From Defluviimonas sp. SAOS-178_SWC (GTDB taxonomy: Bacteria > Pseudomonadota > Alphaproteobacteria > Rhodobacterales > Rhodobacteraceae), in assembly GCF_039830135.1 (NCBI RefSeq), contig NZ_CP156081.1, positions 792,001 through 856,000 of the forward strand: DNA of 64,000 bases. Direction: 5' to 3'. The notes under the pieces were generated by a model, which saw only the letters and a program-made list of their open reading frames with translations, had not been told where the DNA came from and searched no databases. Shown here piece after piece: positions 8,626 to 18,320 of the stretch. The translations under genes were made by a program, and so were the position numbers. Every line of letters begins with the position of its first letter. Within the stretch, counting starts at the first letter, position 1.

Positions 8626-9807
8626 TCAGATTCCTACGGCGAGGATGGCGCGGGCGAGCACCGGCACGGTTTTGGTGTTCAGCCCGGCGATGTTCAGCCG
8701 CGAATCGCCGACCATGTAGATCCCGTGTTCCATCTTCAACCGCTCCACCTGTTCGGGGCTCGCGCCGAGGCGCGAGAACATGCCCCGATGCTGGGCGAGA
8801 AAGCCGAAACGGTCGGAGCCTGAAAGAGTCCGCAACTCGGTCGCGAGCTGCTCGCGCAAGGCAAGCATGCCAAGCCGCACCGCCTCCAGTTCCGCCTGCC
8901 AATCGGCGCGCAGGGCCGGATCGGTCAGGATCATCGTCACCAGCCGTGCGCCGTGATCGGGCGGAAAGGAATAGTTCTGCCGGTTGAGGAACGCGAGCGT
9001 GCCTTGCGTCACCTCGCGCTTCGCCGGATCCGAAAGCGCCATCAGCGCGCCAGTCCGTTCCCGGTAGATTCCGAAATTCTTCGAGCATGACGCGGCGATC
9101 AGAACTTCGGGCAGACGTTCCACGATGAGCCGCATCCCGGCCGCGTCGGCATCGAGCCCGTCGCCGAATCCCTGATAGGCGATGTCGATCATCGGGATCG
9201 CGCCGGTCTTTTCCAGAAGCGCGGCGACCTCCGCCCATTCCGGAAGCGTCAGGTTGGCACCCGTCGGGTTGTGGCAGCACCCGTGCAGCAGGACCACGTC
9301 CCCGGGCTTGGTGACCGCGAGGTCGGCCATCATCGCGCCGAAATCGACCGCCCGCGTGTCGCCGTCGAAATAGCGGTAGGGCTCGACCGGCAGGCCGAGA
9401 TATTTCAGGATCGAGAGATGATTGGGCCAGGTCGGGTCGGAGACCCAGACCCGCGCTTCGGGCGATGCCATGCGGACCAGTTCGAATGCCTGCCGCACCG
9501 CGCCGGTCCCGCCGGGGGTCGCGACCGAAGACAGGCGGTCCGCCGCCAGGGCATCGCCCAGCACCAGCGACGAGAGCGCCGCGTTGAAGTCCGGATCGCC
9601 CGCAAGACCGGTATAGGTCTTCGTCGTCTCGGTCTCCCACAATTGCCTTTCGGCAGCCTTTACGGCGCGCATGACCGGCGTCAGGCCGGTCGCGTCCTTG
9701 TAGACACCGACGCCGAGGTCGATCTTGTCGGTGCGGGGATCGGCCTTGAACTGGCCCATGAGCTGCAGGATCTTGTCGGCGGGCTGCGTCTTCAGGTTGC
9801 CGAACAT
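8626..9807 (-). CDS. Aromatic/aspartate aminotransferase (class I, TyrB/AspC type)
   Basis: A PLP enzyme that moves the amino group between aspartate or aromatic amino acids and 2-oxoglutarate. The 393-residue length and the N-terminal DLGVGVYKDATGLTPVMRAVKAAE are typical of the I-alpha aspartate aminotransferase subgroup (E. coli AspC/TyrB). The cofactor Lys lies in SCSKNFGIYRERTG, and the conserved Asn is in GCCHNPTGANL. sseA lies 8 bp upstream on the same strand, so the two are probably co-transcribed. Sequence alone does not separate AspC from TyrB specificity. Confidence 0.9.
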   Translation of the reverse strand: MFGNLKTQPADKILQLMGQFKADPRTDKIDLGVGVYKDATGLTPVMRAVKAAERQLWETETTKTYTGLAGDPDFNAALSSLVLGDALAADRLSSVATPGGTGAVRQAFELVRMASPEARVWVSDPTWPNHLSILKYLGLPVEPYRYFDGDTRAVDFGAMMADLAVTKPGDVVLLHGCCHNPTGANLTLPEWAEVAALLEKTGAIPMIDIAYQGFGDGLDADAAGMRLIVERLPEVLIAASCSKNFGIYRERTGALMALSDPAKREVTQGTLAFLNRQNYSFPPDHGARLVTMILTDPALRADWQAELEAVRLGMLALREQLATELRTLSGSDRFGFLAQHRGMFSRLGASPEQVERLKMEHGIYMVGDSRLNIAGLNTKTVPVLARAILAVGI

Positions 9808-9815
9808 GGGCGCTC

Positions 9816-10667
9816 CTATCCTTTCGCGACCTTGAGGTCGTTATACATGCCCCATTCCGCCCAGGACCCGTCATAGAGCGAATGGTCGTGCTTGCCGAGC
9901 CGTTCCAGCGCGAGGTTGATGATCGCGGCGCTGACGCCCGACCCGCAGCTGGTGATCGCCGGCTTGCCGAGGTCGACGCCCGCGGCTTCGACAACCGCGC
10001 GCAGCGCATCGGGCGATTTCATCGTGCCGTCGGCGTTCAGGAGCGTCCGGTAGTGCACGTTCTTCGAATTCGGGATGTGACCGGAGCGCAATCCGGGTCG
10101 CGGCTCGGCCTCGTCGCCGGTAAAACGGCCGGGGCTGCGGGCGTCGAGGATCTCGTGATCGCCAAGCTTCGCCGCCGCCGCGACCTGTGTCACGTCCTTG
10201 ACCATATGCGCCTGACGGCTGACCGTGATGTGGCGGTCCCGCAGAACGGGCGGCATGTCCTCGACCGGACGCCCTTCGGCCTGCCATTTCGCGAAGCCGC
10301 CGTCGAGCACCGCGACATCGGTTTTGCCCATCAGCCGAAAGGTCCACCAGACCCGCGCGGCCGAGAAGAGGCCGGCGCCGTCATAGACCACGACCTGATG
10401 GCCGTCCCCGACACCCATCGCCCGCATGCGGCTCACGAATTTTTCCGGCGGCGGCGCCATGTGCGGCAGGCTTGACCGCTGGTCGCTGATCTCATCGATG
10501 TCGAAAAAACGCGCACCGGGAATATGCGCGGCCGCGTATTCCGCCTTCGCGTCGCGCCCCATGTCGGGCAGGTACCAGGAGGCGTCGAGGATCCTCAGAT
10601 CCGGATCCTTCAGATGCATTTCCAGCCAATCGGTGGAGACGAGAGTTTTCGGATCGTCGAGTGCCAT
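9816..10667 (-). CDS. sseA: 3-mercaptopyruvate / thiosulfate sulfurtransferase
   Basis: A two-domain rhodanese that transfers sulfur from 3-mercaptopyruvate (or thiosulfate) to a thiol or cyanide acceptor. I chose the ATG at 10667, behind AAAGGGA, giving 283 residues; an upstream in-frame extension is Pro/Arg-rich and not family-like. The active-site loop is CGSGVSAA, the mercaptopyruvate-type CGSGVT pattern rather than the CRKGVT of thiosulfate rhodaneses. The N-terminal rhodanese domain has LRILDASWYLPD. It leads an operon with the aminotransferase, which could make 3-mercaptopyruvate from cysteine. That link is an inference. Confidence 0.92.
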   Translation of the reverse strand: MALDDPKTLVSTDWLEMHLKDPDLRILDASWYLPDMGRDAKAEYAAAHIPGARFFDIDEISDQRSSLPHMAPPPEKFVSRMRAMGVGDGHQVVVYDGAGLFSAARVWWTFRLMGKTDVAVLDGGFAKWQAEGRPVEDMPPVLRDRHITVSRQAHMVKDVTQVAAAAKLGDHEILDARSPGRFTGDEAEPRPGLRSGHIPNSKNVHYRTLLNADGTMKSPDALRAVVEAAGVDLGKPAITSCGSGVSAAIINLALERLGKHDHSLYDGSWAEWGMYNDLKVAKG

Positions 10668-10782
10668 GACCGTCCCTTTCCTGCCTGATCTGCAATAACC
10701 GGCAGGGGCAGGCGGGTGCAAGTCGATTGGGGGGCTGACCGAAGCCAGAGGCGGGCGACGCCCCGGATCGCGACTCGGCAAC

Positions 10783-10831
10783 AAACAAGGCTTTGGCGGG
10801 CAATCCGGCGTTCCGGGCCTCAGCCTTGTTT
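10783..10831 (-). terminator. Candidate stem-loop terminator overlapping the smpB stop
   Basis: A perfect 10-bp inverted repeat (AAACAAGGCT and AGCCTTGTTT) brackets a 29-nt GC-rich loop. On the minus strand the second arm ends in TTGTTTGTTG, giving a modest T-rich tail. The first arm lies inside the smpB 3' end and stop codon. It could terminate smpB or shield the 3' end, but the T-run is broken. Confidence 0.4.
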
Positions 10832-11290
10832 CAGAAGCCGTTCCTTCTGCCGGTTCCAGTCGCGCTTCGCTTCCGTTGCGCGCTTGTCGGCGGTCTTCTT
10901 GCCCTTGGCGATGCCGATCTTCAGCTTCACCCGACCCTTGTGGTTGAAATACATGACCAACGGCACGAGCGTCATGCCTTCGCGCCCCACGGCCTGCCAG
11001 AGCCGCGACAATTCCCGCTTCGAGACGAGAAGCTTGCGCTTTCGCCGTTCTTCATGCCCGAAAATGCCGGCCTGCTTGTAGGGTGCGATGTAGCCGTTGA
11101 TCAGCCACAGCTCGCCCTCCTCGACCGAGGCGTAGCTGTCGGCGATGTTCGACTGGCCGGTGCGCAGCGACTTGACCTCGGAACCGCTCAGCACGATGCC
11201 GACCTCGAGATCGCTCTCGATGAAGTAGTCGAACCGCGCGCGGCGGTTCTCGGCGATCACCTTGTAGTTGGGGTCTGATTTCTCGGCCAT
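10820..11290 (-). CDS. smpB: SsrA-binding protein SmpB
   Basis: SmpB binds tmRNA and delivers it to stalled ribosomes for trans-translation. The 156-residue product starts at the ATG at 11290 with [21 protein letters not shown]. It contains the family core [19 protein letters not shown] and the basic C-terminal tail ([13 protein letters not shown]) that occupies the mRNA channel. No tmRNA gene is visible nearby. The frame extends far upstream without stops, but the upstream part is low-complexity and unlike any SmpB. An inverted repeat overlaps the stop codon. Confidence 0.96.
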   Translation of the reverse strand: MAEKSDPNYKVIAENRRARFDYFIESDLEVGIVLSGSEVKSLRTGQSNIADSYASVEEGELWLINGYIAPYKQAGIFGHEERRKRKLLVSKRELSRLWQAVGREGMTLVPLVMYFNHKGRVKLKIGIAKGKKTADKRATEAKRDWNRQKERLLKQG

Positions 11291-11392
11291 GATCTGCCCG
11301 AGATAGGCGAGCGGCGGGGCGCTGTCCAGTCGGGGCTTTTCTGCCGGCAAGCGGTGAGGCAATACCGTGTGGGACGAAGGTGAGGAGGCTCC

Positions 11393-11836
11393 ATGTTCAT
11401 TCAGATCGCGCTTGGCACGTTTCTGATCCTGCTGACGATCCTGATATCGGGGCTGGCGTTCTGGACGCTCGAGGTGCTGCTGATGCGCTCGCGGCCTTGG
11501 CTGCTGCGCGAACCGCACCGGCCGAAACTGGCGCTTGTGATGTCCGTGACGGTGGTCTGGGTGCTCGGCACGGTGACGGCGGGCGTATGGATCTGGGCCG
11601 TTGCGCTCCGCCTGCTCGGTGTTTTCGTGACCATGGAGGCGTCGGTCTATTTCTCGCTCGTCGCGTTCACCACGCTCGGCTTCGGCGATATCCTTTTGCC
11701 GCATCAATGGCGACTGCTCGGGGGGATGGCCGCCGCGAACGGGCTGCTGAGCATGGGGCTTCTGACCGCGATGATGGTCGAGGTCCTGCGCCATGTGCGG
11801 ATCGGCCAGATCGAGGGCAAGAAGGGCCGGCGCTGA
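11393..11836 (+). CDS. Small two-TM potassium channel (Ion_trans_2 type)
   Basis: A 147-residue membrane protein. There is one hydrophobic segment at the N-terminus ([19 protein letters not shown]), one in the middle ([19 protein letters not shown]), a pore helix plus filter [11 protein letters not shown] near residue 95, and a final segment near residue 115. TLGFGD is a variant of the TVGYGD potassium filter. There is no RCK or cyclic-nucleotide domain, so any gating must come from the bare pore or partners. It is divergent from smpB, with 102 bp between the starts. Potassium selectivity is inferred from the filter. Confidence 0.8.
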   Translation: MFIQIALGTFLILLTILISGLAFWTLEVLLMRSRPWLLREPHRPKLALVMSVTVVWVLGTVTAGVWIWAVALRLLGVFVTMEASVYFSLVAFTTLGFGDILLPHQWRLLGGMAAANGLLSMGLLTAMMVEVLRHVRIGQIEGKKGRR

Positions 11837-11880
11837 CACGAATAGGGCGGGGTGACTTCAGGCCCCCTGGTCGATCGTGT

Positions 11881-13539
11881 TCAGCGCCGATAGGTCACCC
11901 GCCCGCCACAGATCGTGAGCGCGACCTCCATCGCAGCGACGGCGTCCTGCGCGGCCGCCTCGATATCGCCGGAAAGGACGACGAAATCCGCCGCCAGTCC
12001 CGGCTTCACGGTTCCCGTGAGGTGATCGAGATGCGCGGCCCAGGCGCCGCCGGCGGTATAGGCATGCAGGACGCGCATCAGGTCGACCCGTTCGTCCCGC
12101 GCCCCCGGTGCGTCATAGGGCTTCCGCGTCCGTGCCGCGCCGATGCCGCGCAGGACCGAGACATCCGTCACCGGCCAGTCCGAGGCGAAGGCGAGCGGTG
12201 CGCCGGCCTCGGCCAGGCTGCGGCAGAGATAGGCGTCCTTGAGCCGGTCCCGCCCGATCACGTCGACGGTCGGATAGAGCGCGAAATCCATCGCCCCCGG
12301 CGCATGCGGCGGCTGCACCGAAGCCGTGATCCCCAGCGCGCCAAGGCGCGGGATATCGCTCGGGTCGATCAGTTCGATATGTTCGATCCGGTGGCGGCTG
12401 TCGCGTTTGCCGTTGGCTTTCTGCGCGGCCTCGTAACCGTCGATCGTGGTCCTGACTGCACCGTCGCCGATGGCGTGGACGGCGATCTGGTGACCGCGCC
12501 GGTCGATCTCGGCCGCGATCTCGTTGAAGCGCGGGCCGGGAAAGAGCGGCTCCGCCCGGTGCCCGGGATGACCGGGATAGTCGTTCAGCATATAGGCGGT
12601 GCGGCTGTCCACGACACCGTCCATGAACAGTTTCACGAAGCGGCACGACAGCCAGTTGTCATCGAAGTCGCGGGTCATTTCGTCGGCGCGGTCCAGTTCC
12701 GACAGGTCCATGTGGGGCTTGAAATGGAACGGCACCTTGACCCGCGCGGTCAGCCCGCCGGCGTTCTGCAAGCCCCGCAGAAGCTCGAGCGTGTAGCGGT
12801 TGCCGTCCATGTTCACCATCGAGGTGATGCCGTGCTTCGCGCAATGGGCAAGGCCGGCGGCGACCTTGGCGCGGTCGATGGCCTGTTCCGTGGCGGAAGG
12901 CCACGGCGAGGGTTCGCCACCGGTCGCGATGCCGAGATTGAGGCGCGCCTCTCCGCCAAGCGCGATCACCGGCGCGAAGGCTTCGAATTCGCGCAGTTCG
13001 CCGGTGGCCAGGCCGTCAGCGCCCATCACGACTTCATGCCCGTGCGGCATGGTCGCGCCCTCAAGGATACCGGCGGCTTTCAATGCGGCGGTATTGGCCC
13101 AGACCGTGTGATGGTCATGCGCCGTGATGGCGATGGGTCGGTCGGCGATGATCCGGTCGAGGTCATGCCGCGACATCGGATGGTCGAGCATCGCGTAATG
13201 CCCGCCCTGCGCCATCAGAAGTGGCCGGTCGGGATGGCGTCCGGCGAAGTCGCGGAAGGCACCGGCAAGCGCGGCCGCGCCGTCGATGCCGTGGAGTTGC
13301 AGATGCGCAAGTTCCGCCCCGCCGAGGACGAGGTGCAGGTGGCTTTCGACGAAACCCGGAAGCAGCGTCGCCCCCATGCAGTCGACGACCTCTGTCGCGG
13401 CGCCCGCGAGAGGTTCGATCTCGGATCTTGAGCCCACGGCCGCGATCCGGCCCGAGGCAATTGCGATGGCCTCGGCGCGCGGGTGGGCCGGGTCCATCGT
13501 CAGGACGCGGGCATTCGTGAGGATCATGTCGGGTGTCAT
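11881..13539 (-). CDS. YtcJ-like metal-dependent amidohydrolase
   Basis: A 552-residue member of the amidohydrolase superfamily (Amidohydro_3, YtcJ-like), which hydrolyses C-N bonds in amides, formamides or similar compounds. The N-terminal beta-sandwich strand MILTNARVLTMDPAHP leads to the metal-binding HxH in GFVESHLHLVLGG. Later come AVHAIGDGAVRTTIDGYE, RHRIEHIELIDPSDIPR and the catalytic Asp region FASDWPVTDVS. All expected ligand positions appear present. Substrate cannot be read from sequence. It stands alone, with about 90 bp before the acyl-CoA ligase on the same strand. Confidence 0.85.
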   Translation of the reverse strand: MTPDMILTNARVLTMDPAHPRAEAIAIASGRIAAVGSRSEIEPLAGAATEVVDCMGATLLPGFVESHLHLVLGGAELAHLQLHGIDGAAALAGAFRDFAGRHPDRPLLMAQGGHYAMLDHPMSRHDLDRIIADRPIAITAHDHHTVWANTAALKAAGILEGATMPHGHEVVMGADGLATGELREFEAFAPVIALGGEARLNLGIATGGEPSPWPSATEQAIDRAKVAAGLAHCAKHGITSMVNMDGNRYTLELLRGLQNAGGLTARVKVPFHFKPHMDLSELDRADEMTRDFDDNWLSCRFVKLFMDGVVDSRTAYMLNDYPGHPGHRAEPLFPGPRFNEIAAEIDRRGHQIAVHAIGDGAVRTTIDGYEAAQKANGKRDSRHRIEHIELIDPSDIPRLGALGITASVQPPHAPGAMDFALYPTVDVIGRDRLKDAYLCRSLAEAGAPLAFASDWPVTDVSVLRGIGAARTRKPYDAPGARDERVDLMRVLHAYTAGGAWAAHLDHLTGTVKPGLAADFVVLSGDIEAAAQDAVAAMEVALTICGGRVTYRR

Positions 13540-13633
13540 GGCGGGCTCTCCGTCCGGGATATGATCAAATTGCTATCCCGCTGCCGGAGACTTGAACAGC
13601 CCCCAGCCGACATGCGGTGTCGTTTTGCCGGGC

Positions 13634-15187
13634 TCAAACAGAGATCTGTGCCTTCAGCACACGTCGCAGGATCTTGCCGGAGGCCGATTTCGGAATCGCG
13701 TTGACGAAATAGATGTGTCGGACCTGCTTGTAGTGGGCGAGCCGGTCTTCGAGGTAATTCGCGACGTCCCCTTCGGTCGTCGCGGCGCCCGGGCCGCGCA
13801 CGAGAAAGGCCACGGGCACCTCGCCAGCATCGTCGTCGGGTTGACCGACCACGGCGGCGTCGACGATACCGGGGCAACCCAGAAGTTCCGCCTCGACCTC
13901 GGCCGGGGCGACCTGGAAACCCTTCACCTTGATCAGTTCCTTCAGCCGGTCGCGGATGAAGAGGTAGCCGTCCGCGTCGAAGGACGCGATATCGCCGGTC
14001 ATCAACCAGCCGTCCTCGGTCAGCGTTTCGGCGGTGGCCTTGGGGTTGTTGAGGTAGCCCTTCATAACCTGCGGGCCACGGACCCAAAGCTCGCCCTCTT
14101 GCCCCGGTCCGAGATCCTGACCGGAGCCGATCCCGACGATGCGTGATTCGGTGCCGGGGGCGGTCTGGCCCGCCGCGCCGGGGCGGCCCTTGCCGGCGGC
14201 GCTGATGTGGCTCACGGGGCTCATCTCGGTCATGCCGTAGCCCTGTTCGCAGAGGATCCCGAGCCGTTCGCTGACGGCGTTGGAAAGTGGCGCGCCGAGA
14301 GGGGCGGCGCCGGAGAACACATATTTCAACCCCGAGAGGTCGAATTTGTCGACCATCGGATGCTTGGCGAGTGCGAGGACGACCGGCGGCACGCAGAAGG
14401 CCTGCCTGGTGCGGTGGTCCTGGATAAGCCTGAGGAACAGCTCCAGATCGAAGCGGGGCATGGTTACGACGCCGCCGCCCGCGCCGAGATACAGGTTCGC
14501 GAGAACGGTCATGCCGTAGATGTGGAAGAAGGGCAGAAAGCCCACCGTCCATTCGCCGGGCGCGACGGGGCGCGACGCCATGATCTGATCGACATTGGCG
14601 ACGAGGTTGCGGTGGGTCAGCATCACGCCCTTGGGCAGGCCGGTCGTGCCCGAGGAATAGGGCATGACGAGCGTGTCGTTCACGACATCGACAGGCACCT
14701 GTTCGGCAAGGGGCGCCCCCTTGAGGTCGGCGAAAGGCGTGGTTCCGGGGGTGCCGTCCAGCGTCACGATCTCCGTCACCGCCGTGCCCGCCGCCCCGTC
14801 TTTCGCGGTTTCGGCGAAGGCGTCGATGGTGATGAGCATGTCGGCCCCGGAATCCTTGAGCTGATGGTTCAGCTCATGCGCCGTGTAGGTCGGGTTGACG
14901 GTGGTGATCGTCGCTCCGGCCCAGGCCGCGCCGTGGAAGGCGAGGACGAACTCCGGCAGGTTCGGCAGCATGATCGCCACGCAATGTCCGGGGCCGATGC
15001 CGCGCGCCGCGAGGCCGCCGGCCACGCTCTTGATGCCATCGGCGATCTCGCCCGCCGTCCAGCGCCTGCCGGAAGAGCCCTCGATCATCGTATCACGGGA
15101 ACGGTCGCCGAGCCCTTCGAACAGGCGTTGCGTGACCGTGATGTCGCGCAGGTCGATCTTGCCGAACGGGCTCGCGTAGATATGCAC
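13634..15187 (-). CDS. AMP-forming acyl-CoA ligase, 4-coumarate-CoA ligase-like
   Basis: An ANL-superfamily enzyme that activates a carboxylic acid as an acyl-adenylate and then transfers it to CoA. I favour a GTG start at 15187, behind GGAGGT, giving 517 residues; a TTG eight codons upstream is the alternative. Motifs in order: MPYSSGTTGLPKGVMLTH (A3 P-loop), QGYGMTEMSPVS, DGYLFIRDRLKELIKVKGFQ, and the C-terminal PKSASGKILRR with the catalytic Lys. The overall look matches plant 4CL-like bacterial ligases. The acyl substrate is unknown. It shares direction with the flanking amidohydrolase and dapA without tight coupling. Confidence 0.88.
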   Translation of the reverse strand: MHIYASPFGKIDLRDITVTQRLFEGLGDRSRDTMIEGSSGRRWTAGEIADGIKSVAGGLAARGIGPGHCVAIMLPNLPEFVLAFHGAAWAGATITTVNPTYTAHELNHQLKDSGADMLITIDAFAETAKDGAAGTAVTEIVTLDGTPGTTPFADLKGAPLAEQVPVDVVNDTLVMPYSSGTTGLPKGVMLTHRNLVANVDQIMASRPVAPGEWTVGFLPFFHIYGMTVLANLYLGAGGGVVTMPRFDLELFLRLIQDHRTRQAFCVPPVVLALAKHPMVDKFDLSGLKYVFSGAAPLGAPLSNAVSERLGILCEQGYGMTEMSPVSHISAAGKGRPGAAGQTAPGTESRIVGIGSGQDLGPGQEGELWVRGPQVMKGYLNNPKATAETLTEDGWLMTGDIASFDADGYLFIRDRLKELIKVKGFQVAPAEVEAELLGCPGIVDAAVVGQPDDDAGEVPVAFLVRGPGAATTEGDVANYLEDRLAHYKQVRHIYFVNAIPKSASGKILRRVLKAQISV

Positions 15188-15285
15188 CGCCACCTCCCCC
15201 GGATCTTTCAATCTCCGGGGAAGGTTAACACGACCCGCCGGCCGGCGGTCCCAAAAGTTGCCTTGGCCTCAGGCGTCCGTCCGGT

Positions 15286-16161
15286 TCAGTTGATCAGTCC
15301 GGCATGGCGCATCGCGGCGTCGATCCTCGCCTTGGTTTCCGGCAGGAGCGTCGTCAGGGGCGAGCGCACCTCGTCCGAACACAGGCCGAGCTTCGAAAGC
15401 CCGTATTTCGCCCCGGCAAGGCCCGGTTCGATGAAGATCGCCTCGTGCAGCGGCATCAGCCGGTCCTGGTAAGAGAGCGCGGTGGCGAAGTCGCCGGCCA
15501 GTGTCGCTTCCTGGAACTCGGCGCAGAGCTTCGGGGCCACGTTCGCGGTGACCGAGATGGCGCCAACGCCGCCGTGAGCGTTGAAGCCGAGCGCTGTCGC
15601 GTCCTCGCCCGAAAGCTGGATGAAATCCTTGCCGCAAGATGCGCGCTGCTGACTCACACGTTCGATCTTGCCCGTCGCATCCTTCACGCCGACGATGCGG
15701 GGGAGCTTGGCAAGCTCGCCCATCGTCTCGGGCGTCATGTCGACGACCGAGCGCGGCGGGATGTTGTAGATGATGATCGGCAGCGTGCAGGCGTCGTGCA
15801 TCGCCTTGAAATGGGCGTAGAGTCCGCGCTGCGTGGGCTTGTTGTAATAGGGCGTCACGACGAGCGCGGCATCCGCCCCGGCGCGTTCGGCGTGCTGGAT
15901 CAGGGCGATGCCTTCGGCGGTGTTGTTGGACCCCGCACCCGCGATGACCGGGATGCGGCCGGCGGCCGCCTTCACCACTTCCTCGATGACCTGCCCGTGT
16001 TCCTCGTGGCTCAGCGTCGGGCTTTCGCCCGTGGTGCCCACCGGGACGAGACCGTGCGTTCCCTCGGCGATATGCCACTCAACGAGTTTCTTGAGCGCGT
16101 TCCAATCCACCGCGCCGTCCTTGAACGGCGTGACGAGGGCAACGTAGGACCCTTTGAACAT
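15286..16161 (-). CDS. dapA: 4-hydroxy-tetrahydrodipicolinate synthase
   Basis: DapA condenses pyruvate with aspartate semialdehyde in the lysine/diaminopimelate pathway, feeding peptidoglycan synthesis. The 291-residue TIM barrel begins [16 protein letters not shown]. It has the GTTGESPTL substrate loop, the catalytic Tyr in IIYNIPPR, and the Schiff-base Lys in GVKDATG. Length and motifs are canonical. The divergent neighbour, a lytic transglycosylase, also concerns cell wall, but the 147 bp between the two starts only shows they share a promoter region. Confidence 0.95.
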   Translation of the reverse strand: MFKGSYVALVTPFKDGAVDWNALKKLVEWHIAEGTHGLVPVGTTGESPTLSHEEHGQVIEEVVKAAAGRIPVIAGAGSNNTAEGIALIQHAERAGADAALVVTPYYNKPTQRGLYAHFKAMHDACTLPIIIYNIPPRSVVDMTPETMGELAKLPRIVGVKDATGKIERVSQQRASCGKDFIQLSGEDATALGFNAHGGVGAISVTANVAPKLCAEFQEATLAGDFATALSYQDRLMPLHEAIFIEPGLAGAKYGLSKLGLCSDEVRSPLTTLLPETKARIDAAMRHAGLIN

Positions 16162-16308
16162 GACACGCTCCTTGATGGTTGGCCGAGACTCGGCCGGTTG
16201 AAATCGCGCGGAACCTATAGGGATCGGGCGGTCTTGCCAAGTTTGTGTGTTGCGGGCGCGGCCAAGACCGCTATCCTTGGAAAAAACACGTCGAGGCAGT
16301 GCAAAACC

Positions 16309-18255
16309 ATGTTCGGACTCCTAGTCAGGTCGGCGCCTTTGGTGCTGGTCCTTTCCTTCAGTTTCAGCCCGGCCGCCCGTGCCGATGATCCCGGCGCTTT
16401 CCGGGCCGCGCTTGCGGCCGCCGACGGACGCGACTGGTCCACGGCGGTGGCGAAGGCGCGCGCTTCGGGGCCGCTCGCCGCAGCCGTGATCGACTGGGAA
16501 CGGTTGCGTGACGGCAAGGGGGTGTTCGACGAATACGTCACCTTCCTGTCGCGCTATCCGGACTGGCCCGGATTGCCCTATCTGCGCCAAAGAGGCGAGT
16601 CGGTGATCGCCGAGGGAACACCGCCAGACGCCGTCATCGGCTATTTTTCCAGCACTAAACCGCAGACGGGCACCGGCAGCCTCGCGCTCATCGCCGCCTT
16701 GCAGGCGAAAGGGCAGAACCAGGCTGCGGCCGAGGAAGCCGCGCGCGCCTGGCGTAACCTTGCGATGAACGAGGGCGAGCATGCATTGTTCGTCGCCCGC
16801 CACGGTGCGCTTCTCGCTGATCATCACGACGGGCGCACGGCGGCGATGCTCAGGGCGGGTAACATTGCGGACGTGCGCCGGATGCTGCCCCTCAACGGGT
16901 CCTACACCCGCAGTGTCGCCGAGGCGCGTGTGGCGCTTCAGGCCGACGACAAGGGCATCGACGCGCTCATCGCGGCACTGCCGGAAAAGGCGGTGAATTC
17001 GGGTGGCCTTGCCTATGACCGCTTCCGCTGGCGCATCCGCAAGGATCTTTACGACAGCGCCGATGAGCTTCTGCTCGAGCGTTCGACGAGCGCGGAAGCG
17101 CTGGGCGATCCCGCACAATGGGCCGACTGGCGCCGGCGGCTGGCGCGGAAGGAAATGCGCGAGGGCGACGCGCGCCTGGCCTACAAGATGGCGGCGAACC
17201 ACCACCTTACGCGTGGCGACGATTTTGCCGATCTCGAATGGCTCGCGGGATATATCGCGCTCCGCAAGCTCGGCGAGGCGAAGACCGCGTTGACGCATTT
17301 CGACCGCTTCGCCAAGGCGGTGAACGGGCCGATCAGCCTCGCCCGTGCGGGTTACTGGCGCGGCCGCGCCTATGAGGCGCTGGGTGATGTCGCGAATGCC
17401 CGCGCCGCCTATGCCGAAGGCGCGCGTTATCCGACCTCGTTCTACGGCCTTCTTTCGGCCGAAAAGGTCGGCCTGCCGCTGTCGCCGGCGATGGCTGGGG
17501 GCGAGGCCTATCCGGACTGGCGCACGTTGCCGGTGGCGAAATCCACCGTCTTCCTCGCCGCGCGCGAACTGATGGCCGCCGGGGACGAGACGCTCGCGGC
17601 GCGGTTCCTTCTGCATCTCGGCGAAGGGCTATCCGGCTACGAAATCGGTGCGCTCGCCGGTATGGCGATGGAGGAGAAGGAGTCTTACGTGGCGCTCTCG
17701 CTCGCCAAGGCGGCGGCGGACAAGGGGGTGATCTGGCCCTCGGCCTATTTCCCGGTGCCCGCGCTCTCGGGCCTCGACCTGCCCGTTCGGCCCGAGCTTG
17801 CGCTGTCCATCGCGCGGCGGGAAAGCGAGTTTAACGCGGCCGTCGTCTCGCATGCCGGCGCGCAGGGGCTGATGCAGGTGATGCCGGGCACCGCGAAGAT
17901 GATGGCGAAGAAGATCGGGGTTAGCTACGAACCCGGCAAGCTCACGACCGACTGGCAGTACAACGCCCGTCTCGGCGCGGCCTATCTCGACGAGTTGGTG
18001 CGCGAGTTCGGCAATTCACCGCTTCTCGTCGCCGCCGGCTACAATGCGGGGCCGGGACGGTCGCGGCAGTGGATCGCGCAGCTTGGCGATCCCAGAGCGG
18101 ACGGCGTCGATCCGATCGACTGGATCGAGGCGATCCCGTTCCGAGAGACCCAGACCTATGTGATGCGGGTGGCCGAGAGCCTGCCGATCTACCGCGCGCG
18201 GTTGTCGGGCAGTGCCGGCCCACTGAACTTCACGGCAGAACTGAAGGGGCGGTAG
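16309..18255 (+). CDS. slt: Soluble lytic murein transglycosylase (Slt70 type)
   Basis: A periplasmic enzyme that cleaves the MurNAc-GlcNAc bond to give 1,6-anhydro muropeptides. The ATG at 16309 starts a clear signal peptide ([14 protein letters not shown], ending near AARA), giving 648 residues. A long alpha-helical superhelix domain (about 30-480) with TPR-like repeats is followed by the SLT catalytic domain. This has the catalytic Glu in ARRESEFN (about 505), [13 protein letters not shown], and the [10 protein letters not shown] motif. The frame is open far upstream on the strand opposite dapA, but that part is antisense and non-homologous. Confidence 0.92.
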   Translation: MFGLLVRSAPLVLVLSFSFSPAARADDPGAFRAALAAADGRDWSTAVAKARASGPLAAAVIDWERLRDGKGVFDEYVTFLSRYPDWPGLPYLRQRGESVIAEGTPPDAVIGYFSSTKPQTGTGSLALIAALQAKGQNQAAAEEAARAWRNLAMNEGEHALFVARHGALLADHHDGRTAAMLRAGNIADVRRMLPLNGSYTRSVAEARVALQADDKGIDALIAALPEKAVNSGGLAYDRFRWRIRKDLYDSADELLLERSTSAEALGDPAQWADWRRRLARKEMREGDARLAYKMAANHHLTRGDDFADLEWLAGYIALRKLGEAKTALTHFDRFAKAVNGPISLARAGYWRGRAYEALGDVANARAAYAEGARYPTSFYGLLSAEKVGLPLSPAMAGGEAYPDWRTLPVAKSTVFLAARELMAAGDETLAARFLLHLGEGLSGYEIGALAGMAMEEKESYVALSLAKAAADKGVIWPSAYFPVPALSGLDLPVRPELALSIARRESEFNAAVVSHAGAQGLMQVMPGTAKMMAKKIGVSYEPGKLTTDWQYNARLGAAYLDELVREFGNSPLLVAAGYNAGPGRSRQWIAQLGDPRADGVDPIDWIEAIPFRETQTYVMRVAESLPIYRARLSGSAGPLNFTAELKGR

Positions 18256-18320
18256 GACGCTGCGCGGCGGGATGTGGCGCCGGTCGGGACTGGTCCAGCC
18301 GGACGCCATCAGCCCGCGGC

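Noticed and set aside
15228..15248. Palindrome CCGCCGGCCGGCGG as a dapA terminator
   Set aside because: It has no loop-friendly spacer and no T-run on either strand, so termination is not supported.
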